From the NCBI RefSeq assembly GCF_036287215.1, contig NZ_CP142860.1:1860001-1924000 (forward strand): a stretch of 64,000 nt of DNA, written 5' to 3'. Source of the DNA: Caproiciproducens sp. CPB-2 (GTDB lineage: Bacteria; Bacillota; Clostridia; Oscillospirales; Acutalibacteraceae). Below the pieces are notes generated by a model. That model was given only the letters and a program-made list of their open reading frames with translations. It was not told the DNA's origin and did not search any database. Shown here one piece after another: positions 26,794-34,534 of this stretch; positions within the stretch are counted from its first letter, which is position 1; every line of letters begins with the position of its first letter. Both the position numbers and the translations under genes were made by a program.

Positions 26794-27948
26794 TCATTGA
26801 ATGATTTTTCCGTTGGCAATCACATATTTCGGTTTGGAGGTCATTTCGAGCGGATTCCCGTCAAAGACGACCATATCCGCGTCTTTTCCGGGTTCAATCG
26901 AACCCACCCTGCCGTCGATTCCGCAGATTTTCGCCGGGTTGATGGTAATCGCCTTCAAAGCGTCCTCATAGCGCATTCCCTCGCGCACGGCAAGCGCCGC
27001 ACAGGTCGGAAGATACTGCAGCGGGACGACGGGATGATCGCTGATAATCGCGGTAAGGATGCCCGCATTTGCGAGAATTCCCGGGTTTTGCGGCGTTAAA
27101 TTTTTCAGCTCCGGCTTGGAGCGGTCGCAAAGGAAGGGACCGGCCAGCACCCGTACGCCGTCCTTTGCCAGCGCGTCCGCAATCAGGTGCCCCTCCGTGC
27201 CGTGGACAATCACGTAATTCAGGTGAAATTCTTTGGCAATGCGGATGGCGGTAAAAATATCGTCGGCGCGGTGCGCGTGGAAATGCACCTCTATTTCGCC
27301 CCTGAGGGCGGGAAGCAGCGCCTCGGACTTCATATCGAACTCGGGCGCGTCAAAGTCCTCGTCGGTCTCCGAGCGCTCCAGATCCTTCTGATACCGCTGC
27401 GCCTTGAAAAGCTCCTCGCGAATCAGGGCGGCTGTCGCCATCCTTGTGGAGGGGGCAAGATTTTTGCCGTGATACACGGATTTCGGATTCTCCCCCAGCG
27501 CCATTTTAATGGCGACAGGAGCTTTTACAAGCATGTCGTCGATCCGTCCCCCGCAGGTCTTGATCGCGGCGAGCTGGCCGCCGACCGGGTTGGCGCTGCC
27601 GGGGCCGGTCACAACCGTCGTAACGCCGGCGGCAAGGCCTTCGCTGAAGCAGCGGTCGATGGGATTCACCGCGTCAATGGCGCGCAGCTGCGGCGTAACG
27701 GGATCTGTTTCCTCGTTTCCGTCGTCCCCCTCAAAAGTAAGGCCGTCCTCCCACATGCCGACATGCGTGTGCGCGTCCACAAAGCCCGGATAAACCCCGG
27801 CTCCCCGAACGTCGAGGACCTGCTCATCCTGTCCGGGCCGTACGGAACCGGAGCCCAAAGAATCGATTTTATCGCCTTTTGTACGGACCCAGCCGTCCTC
27901 TATTACTTTGCCCGCCATCGTATAAATTTTTGCATGAATCATCAGCAT
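26794..27948 (-). CDS. Metal-dependent amidohydrolase (imidazolonepropionase-like)
   Basis: 384 residues from ATG 27948, with GGAGGA at 7 nt; the ORF extension to 28035 overlaps the terminator of the previous gene. GVYPGFVDAHTHVGMWEDG (about 53-71) holds the HxH metal motif; EVHFHAHRAD, VHGTEGHLI and ISDHPVVP supply the later His and Asp ligands; the C-terminal IEPGKDADMVVFDGNPLE is typical of the amidohydrolase superfamily. It hydrolyses C-N bonds in cyclic or peptide-like substrates; the exact substrate cannot be inferred. Next to the fumarase alpha gene. Confidence 0.9.
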   Translation of the reverse strand: MLMIHAKIYTMAGKVIEDGWVRTKGDKIDSLGSGSVRPGQDEQVLDVRGAGVYPGFVDAHTHVGMWEDGLTFEGDDGNEETDPVTPQLRAIDAVNPIDRCFSEGLAAGVTTVVTGPGSANPVGGQLAAIKTCGGRIDDMLVKAPVAIKMALGENPKSVYHGKNLAPSTRMATAALIREELFKAQRYQKDLERSETDEDFDAPEFDMKSEALLPALRGEIEVHFHAHRADDIFTAIRIAKEFHLNYVIVHGTEGHLIADALAKDGVRVLAGPFLCDRSKPELKNLTPQNPGILANAGILTAIISDHPVVPLQYLPTCAALAVREGMRYEDALKAITINPAKICGIDGRVGSIEPGKDADMVVFDGNPLEMTSKPKYVIANGKIIQ

Positions 27949-27962
27949 TGTTTTTCCTCCAA

Positions 27963-27990
27963 CAAAAAAGCGGAGTGCGTGCACTCCGCT
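27963..27990 (-). terminator. Terminator of the yabM-to-yabR block
   Basis: AGCGGAGTGC (27969-27978) and GCACTCCGCT (27981-27990), a perfect 10-bp stem with a 2-nt loop, followed on the minus strand by six Ts. Confidence 0.9.
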
Positions 27991-27994
27991 GAAA

Positions 27995-28438
27995 TTATTT
28001 CGACTGGCCGGAACCGCCATGTTTGGAAAAGCCACCGCGCTTTGACTCTACACATCTTTTCAGATCCGACATCTTTTCATCACTTGTCTGCTTGAACTTG
28101 GACATCATATCCTCAAAGCTTGTCGCTTCGCTTTTTCTGCCCTGCCACTCGTAGTTTCCCGGTCTGGATACGCGGGGGGCGGGAGCATTGCTCCGCGGTG
28201 CGGGCGGAATGGCCTTTTTCATGGAAAGGCTGACTTTCCCGTCCTCGCTGATGCTCATTACCTTGACCTTCACCATTTGGTTCTCAGTCACAAAGTCGCG
28301 TATTTCCTTAACAAAGGTGGGTGCGACTTCCGAAATATGCACCATACCGGTTTTGCCGCCCGGCAATTCTACAAAAGCGCCGAATTTTGTAATGCCCGTA
28401 ACTTTTCCTTCCAGGATCGTTCCTACCTCAAGCTGCAT
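27995..28438 (-). CDS. yabR: S1-domain RNA-binding protein (YabR-like)
   Basis: 147 residues. The S1 domain fills residues 1-75: VGTILEGKVTGITKFGAFVE, GMVHISEVAPTFVKEI and VKVMSISEDGKVSLSMKKA. The rest is a basic, Pro/Arg-rich tail (APAPRVSRPGNYEWQGRKSE). YabR closes the conserved yabM-yabR gene block in Bacillus and Clostridia and is thought to bind RNA; function otherwise not established. Confidence 0.93.
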   Translation of the reverse strand: MQLEVGTILEGKVTGITKFGAFVELPGGKTGMVHISEVAPTFVKEIRDFVTENQMVKVKVMSISEDGKVSLSMKKAIPPAPRSNAPAPRVSRPGNYEWQGRKSEATSFEDMMSKFKQTSDEKMSDLKRCVESKRGGFSKHGGSGQSK

Positions 28439-28471
28439 ATGTAAGTGATTTCCTCCTTAATAATAGAGCGA

Positions 28472-28774
28472 TTAATTCCCCGCAATATTAACAAAAACAC
28501 GTTCTCCCGGCTTGGCAAAGTTCAGGCTTTCACGCGCAACGCGTTCAATATAATCGCTGTTCCCGTTTGCGCCTGTACCCAGGGCATGTTTTATGTCCTC
28601 GTTTTCTACCTGCTGGATAACGATCTTCTGCTTAACGGCCGCAAGTTCCTGGCGTTTCTGGCTGATCTGAACCTGTTGATTAACAAGCGCAACAATCGTA
28701 TAGATTGCAAAAGCAAAGATAGCCGTACGCAGCAAAAAACTGCCCTTTTGCTTTTTTTTCTTGATAACCTTCAT
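28472..28774 (-). CDS. divIC: Septum formation initiator DivIC/FtsB-like
   Basis: 100 residues with the classic layout: basic cytoplasmic N-tail (KVIKKKKQKG), one membrane helix (about 13-31), an extracytoplasmic coiled coil (about 33-62, QISQKRQELAAVKQKIVIQQ) and the short conserved end YIERVARESLNFAKPGERVF. DivIC joins FtsL and DivIB at the division septum. It starts 4 nt after yabQ. Confidence 0.95.
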   Translation of the reverse strand: MKVIKKKKQKGSFLLRTAIFAFAIYTIVALVNQQVQISQKRQELAAVKQKIVIQQVENEDIKHALGTGANGNSDYIERVARESLNFAKPGERVFVNIAGN

Positions 28775-28777
28775 AAC

Positions 28778-29314
28778 TCAGCGGCGCCTCCTAAGCTTTG
28801 CTGTCTTTTTCCGCTTCTTTTTCTTTTTTCCCTCAGGCTTTGCTTTGAAATGATTATACACTATTTCACGGTGATGTTTCAAGCGTTTTTTCAGATTTGA
28901 TGCGACTATTTTTGTATTCTTACCAATTTTCTTCAGAACAGAGAGAAGCAAATGAGATATTTTAGCAAGTAATTTCTTAACAGGAACAATGACGAATTTT
29001 CGGACGATTCCCGCTATAAAACGAAACACACGGTAGGTTACCGTACCTACCGTCAAATAATACAGGCACCAGCCGATTCCTTCCCCCGCCAGAATATAAA
29101 ACCTTACTTCTCCGTAATTGACACCCAGGGCAAGCAGGAAGGTAACAAACGCCGCCGTAACCATATAGAACAGATCCTGAAAAAACACGGCGCGGCGTTC
29201 CGATTGAAATACGGTGCGAAAGATGCGGAAAATATCATAATACGCGCCCAGGAATACACCGGCAGCAATGGCAATGACAAACCCCTGAAGCTGGGCAGTG
29301 AGAGATAAATTCAA
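28778..29314 (-). CDS. yabQ: Spore cortex protein YabQ
   Basis: 178 residues. Five hydrophobic segments fill residues 5-115 (FVIAIAAGVFLGAYYDIFRI is the family's first conserved block); the C-terminus is very basic (LKKRLKHHREIV then Lys/Arg-rich to the end). YabQ is a mother-cell membrane protein required for spore cortex formation. Between yabP and divIC as in Bacillus. Confidence 0.92.
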   Translation of the reverse strand: MNLSLTAQLQGFVIAIAAGVFLGAYYDIFRIFRTVFQSERRAVFFQDLFYMVTAAFVTFLLALGVNYGEVRFYILAGEGIGWCLYYLTVGTVTYRVFRFIAGIVRKFVIVPVKKLLAKISHLLLSVLKKIGKNTKIVASNLKKRLKHHREIVYNHFKAKPEGKKKKKRKKTAKLRRRR

Positions 29315-29328
29315 ATAACCTCACTCCC

Positions 29329-29607
29329 CTATTTAAACAGCCTCGAGAAAAAGCCGCCTGAAAGCTGATTTTCAACATAGGACATGGCGCTGATATCGCC
29401 GGTCAAGGTCAGTTCGCCGGTTTCAATATTCAATTTATTAATCTGCAGCTTTGTCCCCTTAATAATCAGCTGGCCCAGGTCGGTGTAGGCGACAATGGTC
29501 TGTTCGTCAAAGCTGTCAACATTGGAAACGCCGGTGGCGGTCAATGCGCGACGGTTTTCAAGGATCAGGCTGTGCGGTACCTTCACAGACTTTTTTTCTT
29601 CAGCCAT
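29329..29607 (-). CDS. yabP: Spore coat/cortex-associated protein YabP
   Basis: 92 residues, LNLENRRALTATGVSNVDSFDE-type conserved block (about 15-36), TDLGQLIIKGTKLQINKLNI and SYVENQLSGGFFSRLFK at the C-terminus, the family signature shared with YqfC. It is a sporulation (mother-cell) protein; lies 14 nt upstream of yabQ. Confidence 0.93.
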   Translation of the reverse strand: MAEEKKSVKVPHSLILENRRALTATGVSNVDSFDEQTIVAYTDLGQLIIKGTKLQINKLNIETGELTLTGDISAMSYVENQLSGGFFSRLFK

Positions 29608-29665
29608 TTCAAGACCCTCCTATTCATTCATACCAATTTGTATGCATAAACGGAGGGACATATAC

Positions 29666-29926
29666 TTAAAGGTTCGCGGGTCCGTCCGACAGAACGCGGT
29701 ACATTTCCGCGGCCTCTTCCTTTTTCGCGTATTCGTTTACGCTGAGCACCTGCGCCTTTACGCCGCGCGAACCGAGCTGCAGCTCCAGAATATCGTCTAC
29801 CTTCACGTCGTAGGAGGCTCTGGCCGGTTTTCCGTTCACAAGCACCCGCCCGGCGTCGCAGGCTTCGTTCGCGATGGTGCGGCGCTTAATGATACGGGAT
29901 ATTTTCAGATATTTATCCAATCGCAT
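29666..29926 (-). CDS. rqcP: RqcP/YabO S4-domain RNA-binding protein
   Basis: 86 residues from ATG 29926 (AAGGGG upstream); the ORF extension to 29968 covers a terminator. MRLDKYLKISRIIKRRTIAN is the S4 alpha-L RNA-binding start; the protein continues VLVNGKPARASYDVKVDDIL. In Bacillus, RqcP works with RqcH on stalled 50S subunits to add Ala tails during ribosome-associated quality control. Confidence 0.93.
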   Translation of the reverse strand: MRLDKYLKISRIIKRRTIANEACDAGRVLVNGKPARASYDVKVDDILELQLGSRGVKAQVLSVNEYAKKEEAAEMYRVLSDGPANL

Positions 29927-29950
29927 AGTATAAACCCCTTCTGAATAAAT

Positions 29951-29986
29951 AAAAGGCTGTAACGTCATAGTCTGTTACAGCCTTTT
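29951..29986 (-). terminator. Terminator between hup and rqcP
   Basis: AAAAGGCTGTAAC (29951-29963) and GTTACAGCCTTTT (29974-29986) form a perfect 13-bp stem with a 10-nt loop. It splits HU from the downstream rqcP-yabP-yabQ genes, which should therefore have their own promoter or read-through. Confidence 0.85.
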
Positions 29987-30003
29987 ATGAGAACCGTTCT
30001 ATT

Positions 30004-30279
30004 TTATTTAGCTGTAGCGTCCTTAAATGCTTTGCCTGCCTTGAAAGCAGGAACTTTGGAAGCGGGAATGGTGATGGGAGAATTTGTTCTCGGGTCACGG
30101 CCCTGTCTCTCACTGCGGCTGCGTACTTCAAATGTACCAAAACCAACAATCTGGACTTTTTCATCTTCGGAAACAGCTTTAACGATTGTGTCAATCATTG
30201 CATTGACAGCATTATCGGCATCTTTTTTGGACATACCTGCCTTTTCAGCAACAGCAGCAATTAATTCTGTTTTGTTCAT
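30004..30279 (-). CDS. hup: HU-type DNA-binding protein
   Basis: 91 residues: MNKTELIAAVAEKAGMSKKD, the DNA-binding arm region FGTFEVRSRSERQGRDPRTN (about 47-66) and PAFKAGKAFKDATAK at the end. HU is the abundant histone-like DNA-bending protein. It is inserted between mazG (52 nt away) and rqcP, an arrangement common in Clostridia but not in B. subtilis. Confidence 0.97.
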   Translation of the reverse strand: MNKTELIAAVAEKAGMSKKDADNAVNAMIDTIVKAVSEDEKVQIVGFGTFEVRSRSERQGRDPRTNSPITIPASKVPAFKAGKAFKDATAK

Positions 30280-30330
30280 AATATTTGACCTCCGTTTTTT
30301 TATTATTCAACAGCAGAAAGCTGAGAATGA

Positions 30331-31122
30331 TTAATTTGTCTTAGCTTCATTCCAAAGAGAATCAAGCTGTTCCAGCGACAAAGAAGCCATATCGGCCCCG
30401 CGTTCCTTTGCAAGCTGTTCCATTTTCTGAAAGCGCGAGATGAATTTATCACAGGAAAAGCTTAAGGCCTGCTCAGGCTCCACTTTTAAAAACCGCGAAA
30501 CATTCACGACAGAGAATAAAAGGTCGCCCAACTCTTCCATGCGGTCTTCCCAGCTTCCATTGTCTATCGCTTCCTTTAATTCACAGGTTTCTTCCGCAAC
30601 CTTATCAAGCGCGCCGGAAATATCGGGCCAGTCAAACCCGACCTTTGCGGCCTTATGCTGCACCTTGGCGCTTCGCATCAAAGCGGGCAAGGCTTTTGAA
30701 ACGCTTTGCAGAACTTCCGTCTGGGTTGCCTGTTTTTTGGTTTCCTTTTTGATCGCGTCCCAGTTGACAAGAACCTCGTCGGAACTGTTGATGACCGTGC
30801 TGCCAAAAACATGGGGATGGCGAATAATCATCTTTTGGGCAATCCCGTCCACCACATCAGAAAAGTCAAAACGGCCGCTTTCCTTTTCAAGCTGAGAATG
30901 AAACAGCACCTGAAGAAGGACGTCGCCCAGTTCTTCCTTTAAAAGCTCCGTATCCTCATTGTCAATTGCCTCAACAGCTTCATAAGTCTCCTCAATAAAA
31001 CAATTCCTGATACTTTGATGTGTCTGTTCCCTGTCCCATGGACAGCCCTCCGGAGAACGGAGAATCGCCATGATTTCCAGCAAATCCTGCATGCTGTATT
31101 TTTCCTTGAACTGAAAATCCAA
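30331..31122 (-). CDS. mazG: Nucleoside triphosphate pyrophosphohydrolase MazG
   Basis: 263 residues with two MazG repeats: CPWDREQTHQSIRNCFIEET...EELGDVLLQVLFHSQLEKES (about 24-72) and an equivalent second unit AEETCELKEAI...EELGDLLFSVVNVSRFL (about 170-215). The conserved EExxE and ExxD acids chelate magnesium. It degrades aberrant or excess NTPs, including ppGpp-related nucleotides in some species. In the yabN position of the block. Confidence 0.96.
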   Translation of the reverse strand: MDFQFKEKYSMQDLLEIMAILRSPEGCPWDREQTHQSIRNCFIEETYEAVEAIDNEDTELLKEELGDVLLQVLFHSQLEKESGRFDFSDVVDGIAQKMIIRHPHVFGSTVINSSDEVLVNWDAIKKETKKQATQTEVLQSVSKALPALMRSAKVQHKAAKVGFDWPDISGALDKVAEETCELKEAIDNGSWEDRMEELGDLLFSVVNVSRFLKVEPEQALSFSCDKFISRFQKMEQLAKERGADMASLSLEQLDSLWNEAKTN

Positions 31123-31169
31123 AACAAATATCTCCTGTGAAAGAAAGTATCGGATAAACTGCTATCATT

Positions 31170-32933
31170 TTACCTTATCCAATTATGTTTTTCAAGTATT
31201 TTCACAATTTTTTGTCCTTTTGGAAGCATAAGCACATCGTTCGTATTCAGAGCCTTAAACCACAGCATGCAGATCACATAAATCACGCCCGCGGCGGCGA
31301 TGGCCAGCAGGGTCGCAATCTTTCCCAGTCCGAGCATCGCGCCCGCCTTCTGAATAAAAAACGCGGCCGATACGCAGATGACGGAAGCCAGCAGCGGCTT
31401 CAGGAATATGCTCACAAAGTTGATCGTGATCCTTGCTTCCCGGCAAAGGAAGAACAGGGCGAAAACCATAATGAAAATATAGCACACCAGAGTCCCGGTC
31501 CCCGCGCCCATCACGTTGATTTCGGGAATTCCGACCAGCGTGTAGTTTAAAACAAGCTTAATCGCCAGGCCGACAGCCAACAGCTTTACGGGAAGATCCA
31601 CCCGGCCCACCGCCTGAAGCATGCTGTTGATCGGCGTGCTCATCGCCGCGAAAATCGCGCCAAGACCCAGCAGGACCAGAATTCTGCCGATAACCGTGGG
31701 TGCGTTCTGAGAACCGTACAGCAAGGTCGCGATCGGCGTGGAGAGTACGGAAAGCCCCAATCCCGCCGGTATGGTTAGCATTGCCACAATTCGAAGAACC
31801 GATTCAATGCTTCGCTTAATTTTTTTAGGATTTCCGCCCGTCCAGGCTTCCGTGACGTTCGGAAGAGCGCTGACGCCGAACGCCTGCGTAATAGCGGGCA
31901 CCAACATAAACAGGGTTGATGCGTTGGAAAAGCAGCCAAACAGAAAAGTAGGTACATTGTTGAGCTTGACGACGGAGTCGGGCATCACGTTCGCGTACAT
32001 GCCGATCAGCACCTGGGAATGCTCCGACATGATATCGTTGATGCGCTTCTGCAGGAACGTGCTGTCGATAAAAGTGGAAAGATTGACCGCAAGCGAACCC
32101 AGCGCAATCGGAATGGCCGTTTTAATCAGGCGGACGGTCGTATGTTTCATGGGCAGCGGACGGGGGGACGCGCGAAGCATCTCCTTTGTGATCCCGTCGC
32201 CGTGCCTTTTATGGTAAAGAAAAAGATAGAGAAAACCGAAAACGGAACCGATGGTAACGCCGAAAATCGCCCCCGCGGCCGCGTAAGGGAGCGTGGCGAT
32301 CTTCGCGTATTCCGCCGAAGCCATTTTCACGCCGTAAACCGTGCCGCTCGCCGCGAATTCCTTCAATCCGGACTGAATAATCATCGACGCAATGGCAAGG
32401 CCGAAAATCAGCTTGCAAAGCGCTTCCACGATTTCGGAGATCGCGGTGGGATACATGTTGCGAAGGCCCTCATAGTATCCCCGGTAGATCGCCATCAGGC
32501 TGTTGAAGAGGATCGCCGGAGCAAGGGCGTAAATCGCGGGAAGAGCGTTTTGCGGGTTGTTTCCGACCGCGTAGGAAACATAGGGCTTTGCCCCGAAAAA
32601 CATAATGGAAAAAGCGACAATGCCGAGAAACAGGAAAATCTTTATGGAAACTGTATGGATCTGTCGGATGTCACGGTACCGGCCTCGGGCGGAGTTTTCC
32701 GACACAAGCCGGGAGATGGCGATTGGGAAACCCGCCGTGGCAAGGCTGAAAATCGGGAAATACAGAGAATACGCATTTCCAAAATAGCCGTTTCCAACGG
32801 GCGTCAGTATCCAGGCGAGCGGAATTTTAAACAGTGCTCCGATAATCTTTACCAGAGCAATCGCTACCATCAGGATTAAAGCGCCGTGTAAAAAGCTCTG
32901 TTTGCCAACGGCCGCGGTCCTTTTGTTTTCCAT
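31170..32933 (-). CDS. spoVB: SpoVB/MurJ-like polysaccharide flippase
   Basis: 587 residues, about 14 membrane helices through most of the length, starting with FLHGALILMVAIALVKIIGALFKIPL-type sequence (about 14-38) and ILTPVGNGYFGNAYSLYFPI. Matches the SpoVB/stage V sporulation B branch of the MOP flippase superfamily, which moves lipid-linked cell wall precursors across the membrane; it lies at the yabM end of the block as in Bacillus. Head of the operon. Role in cortex synthesis is from family knowledge. Confidence 0.9.
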   Translation of the reverse strand: MENKRTAAVGKQSFLHGALILMVAIALVKIIGALFKIPLAWILTPVGNGYFGNAYSLYFPIFSLATAGFPIAISRLVSENSARGRYRDIRQIHTVSIKIFLFLGIVAFSIMFFGAKPYVSYAVGNNPQNALPAIYALAPAILFNSLMAIYRGYYEGLRNMYPTAISEIVEALCKLIFGLAIASMIIQSGLKEFAASGTVYGVKMASAEYAKIATLPYAAAGAIFGVTIGSVFGFLYLFLYHKRHGDGITKEMLRASPRPLPMKHTTVRLIKTAIPIALGSLAVNLSTFIDSTFLQKRINDIMSEHSQVLIGMYANVMPDSVVKLNNVPTFLFGCFSNASTLFMLVPAITQAFGVSALPNVTEAWTGGNPKKIKRSIESVLRIVAMLTIPAGLGLSVLSTPIATLLYGSQNAPTVIGRILVLLGLGAIFAAMSTPINSMLQAVGRVDLPVKLLAVGLAIKLVLNYTLVGIPEINVMGAGTGTLVCYIFIMVFALFFLCREARITINFVSIFLKPLLASVICVSAAFFIQKAGAMLGLGKIATLLAIAAAGVIYVICMLWFKALNTNDVLMLPKGQKIVKILEKHNWIR

Positions 32934-33101
32934 TGCGACACATCCATTCCAAAGTAATCACATAATTTTTTATCTATAAACTGCAAACGCCTCTTTCCAC
33001 GGTCAGGGCAGAAGAAAAGAGGAATTACCATTGCACACATCTTCTCATGGTAAATAGTATACTAAATAAGTTAAAATATTATGAACATTATTCCAGACAT
33101 T

Positions 33102-33127
33102 GAAAAAGAGGGGTACTACGCCCCTCT
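33102..33127 (-). terminator. Terminator of the zinc-ribbon gene
   Basis: AGAGGGG (33107-33113) pairs with CCCCTCT (33121-33127) around a 7-nt loop; on the minus strand the T-rich CTTTTTCA follows. Confidence 0.75.
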
Positions 33128-33149
33128 CTTTAATAAATGCCGAACGATC

Positions 33150-33515
33150 TCAGTCATCCGAAAGCTTATGGCCGCATTTACTGCAGTAATCCGCGTTCTG
33201 CGGATTTTCCTCACCGCAGTTCTTGCAAACCATTCTGGCGCGCATGGCGACCAGCTGCTCATTGACAGCGTCAAGCTGCTCATATAAATCATCTATTGCG
33301 GTAATGCATTCACTGACAAGGTCAGACGAGTCGTTATCGGTCTTTTTGGCTTCATAAACCGTCCTGCCAAGCGATTCAAAGTGCTTTGAAATTTCATTGT
33401 TCAGATCGGCAGCGTTTATTCTAAGCTTAGAGATATCGACAAACTGACCCGCTTTTTTCCCGACAACATTCACCGCGGACTTCGCGTTGACAACGACATC
33501 TTCAAACAGTCCCAT
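33150..33515 (-). CDS. Small zinc-ribbon protein with a coiled-coil N-terminus
   Basis: 121 residues. Residues 1-92 are helical and heptad-like (VVVNAKSAVNVVGKKAGQFV, LNNEISKHFESLGRTVYEAK, AIDDLYEQLDAVNEQLVAMR); the end is a zinc ribbon with two CxxC pairs, CKNCGEENPQNADYCSKCGH (about 97-116). Single gene with its own terminator. The family is common in Clostridia as 'zinc ribbon domain-containing protein' but of unknown function; DNA-, RNA- or protein-binding are all possible. Confidence 0.85.
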   Translation of the reverse strand: MGLFEDVVVNAKSAVNVVGKKAGQFVDISKLRINAADLNNEISKHFESLGRTVYEAKKTDNDSSDLVSECITAIDDLYEQLDAVNEQLVAMRARMVCKNCGEENPQNADYCSKCGHKLSDD

Positions 33516-33589
33516 AATAGCACACTCCTTTAATTAGATTTTCTTACTAAAATTATATTCCAACGGAAGAGGAAATGCAATAAAATTCA

Positions 33590-34534
33590 TCAATAGATCC
33601 CGCCGCCGATGAACTCGCGGATAATGGAATCCCGGGGCACGAATTCGCTGTTGATCGGAGTAAACTTCTCAAGGCTTTCGACGAGTTTTTCCGTCAAAGG
33701 GTACTGCCCGCAATCGGCGGGAACGGTCTTCAGAAGGGGGACGGCCTGATTGGCCAGCACACAGGTTTCATAGGTGTGCAGCGAATTGATGGTATAATCG
33801 GCGTCGCTGCGGTAGGGTTTAATGTATTTCCTCTCCCCATCCATCACCGTCGGCCACATTTCCAACGTCCGCACCGGCTTAGCGCCCCGGAAATTGTAAT
33901 CCCTTACGATCCTTCGCACCAGCCTCATTTCATTCGCGTCAAACAACTGCTTGCTTCCTTCGTGAATTCCCTGCTTCACACTGATATAGATTTTGCATAC
34001 GCCCTCCTGGGGCAGCTTGTCGATAAAAACCGGATTCAGCGCGTGGATTCCTTCCACAATGGCAATGTCGTGCTCCCGCAGAGACACCTGGCGCCTGTGC
34101 GGATACGGCATATGGATTTCAAAATTGAAAACCGGCATCGTGCAGTGACGGTTCTCGATCAGGGAAAGAAGGCATCTTTCAATGTCGGGAACATCCAGCG
34201 CGTCCACGGATTCATAATCGTGCTGCCCGTTTTCAAGCACCGGAGCCTGCCGCTCCCCGCGGTAGAAATCATCCAGAGAGATGATGGTGGAGCCGATTCC
34301 GACCGACTGAAACGCGTTTTTCAAAAGATTTGAGGTGGTTGTTTTTCCGCTGCTGGACGGGCCGGAAAGCATAATCAGCCGGCAGTTCCGTTTTTGCCCG
34401 GCAATGCTTCTGGCTATATTTCGGATGCTCTGGTGATAGGCCTCTTCCGTCCGCATAACAAAAGCTTCCGGCTGCGTGGACGCCGCGGCGTTGATCTTAC
34501 TGAGCTCGTTCTGATACTCCACAAAATTGCTCAT
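33590..34534 (-). CDS. Uridine kinase-like nucleoside kinase
   Basis: 314 residues. P-loop LSGPSSSGKTTTSNLL (about 55-70), SLDDFYRG (about 84-91) and a late D-rich region RRIVRDYNFRGAKPVRTLEM are typical of the uridine kinase/PRK superfamily, C-terminal to the TGS-containing form found in other bacteria; the TGS/ThrRS-like part is absent here. AGGTG lies 10 nt before ATG 34534, which overlaps the last 38 nt of hemZ, so they are co-translated. Substrate (uridine, cytidine or another nucleoside) is not decided by sequence. Confidence 0.9.
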   Translation of the reverse strand: MSNFVEYQNELSKINAAASTQPEAFVMRTEEAYHQSIRNIARSIAGQKRNCRLIMLSGPSSSGKTTTSNLLKNAFQSVGIGSTIISLDDFYRGERQAPVLENGQHDYESVDALDVPDIERCLLSLIENRHCTMPVFNFEIHMPYPHRRQVSLREHDIAIVEGIHALNPVFIDKLPQEGVCKIYISVKQGIHEGSKQLFDANEMRLVRRIVRDYNFRGAKPVRTLEMWPTVMDGERKYIKPYRSDADYTINSLHTYETCVLANQAVPLLKTVPADCGQYPLTEKLVESLEKFTPINSEFVPRDSIIREFIGGGIY

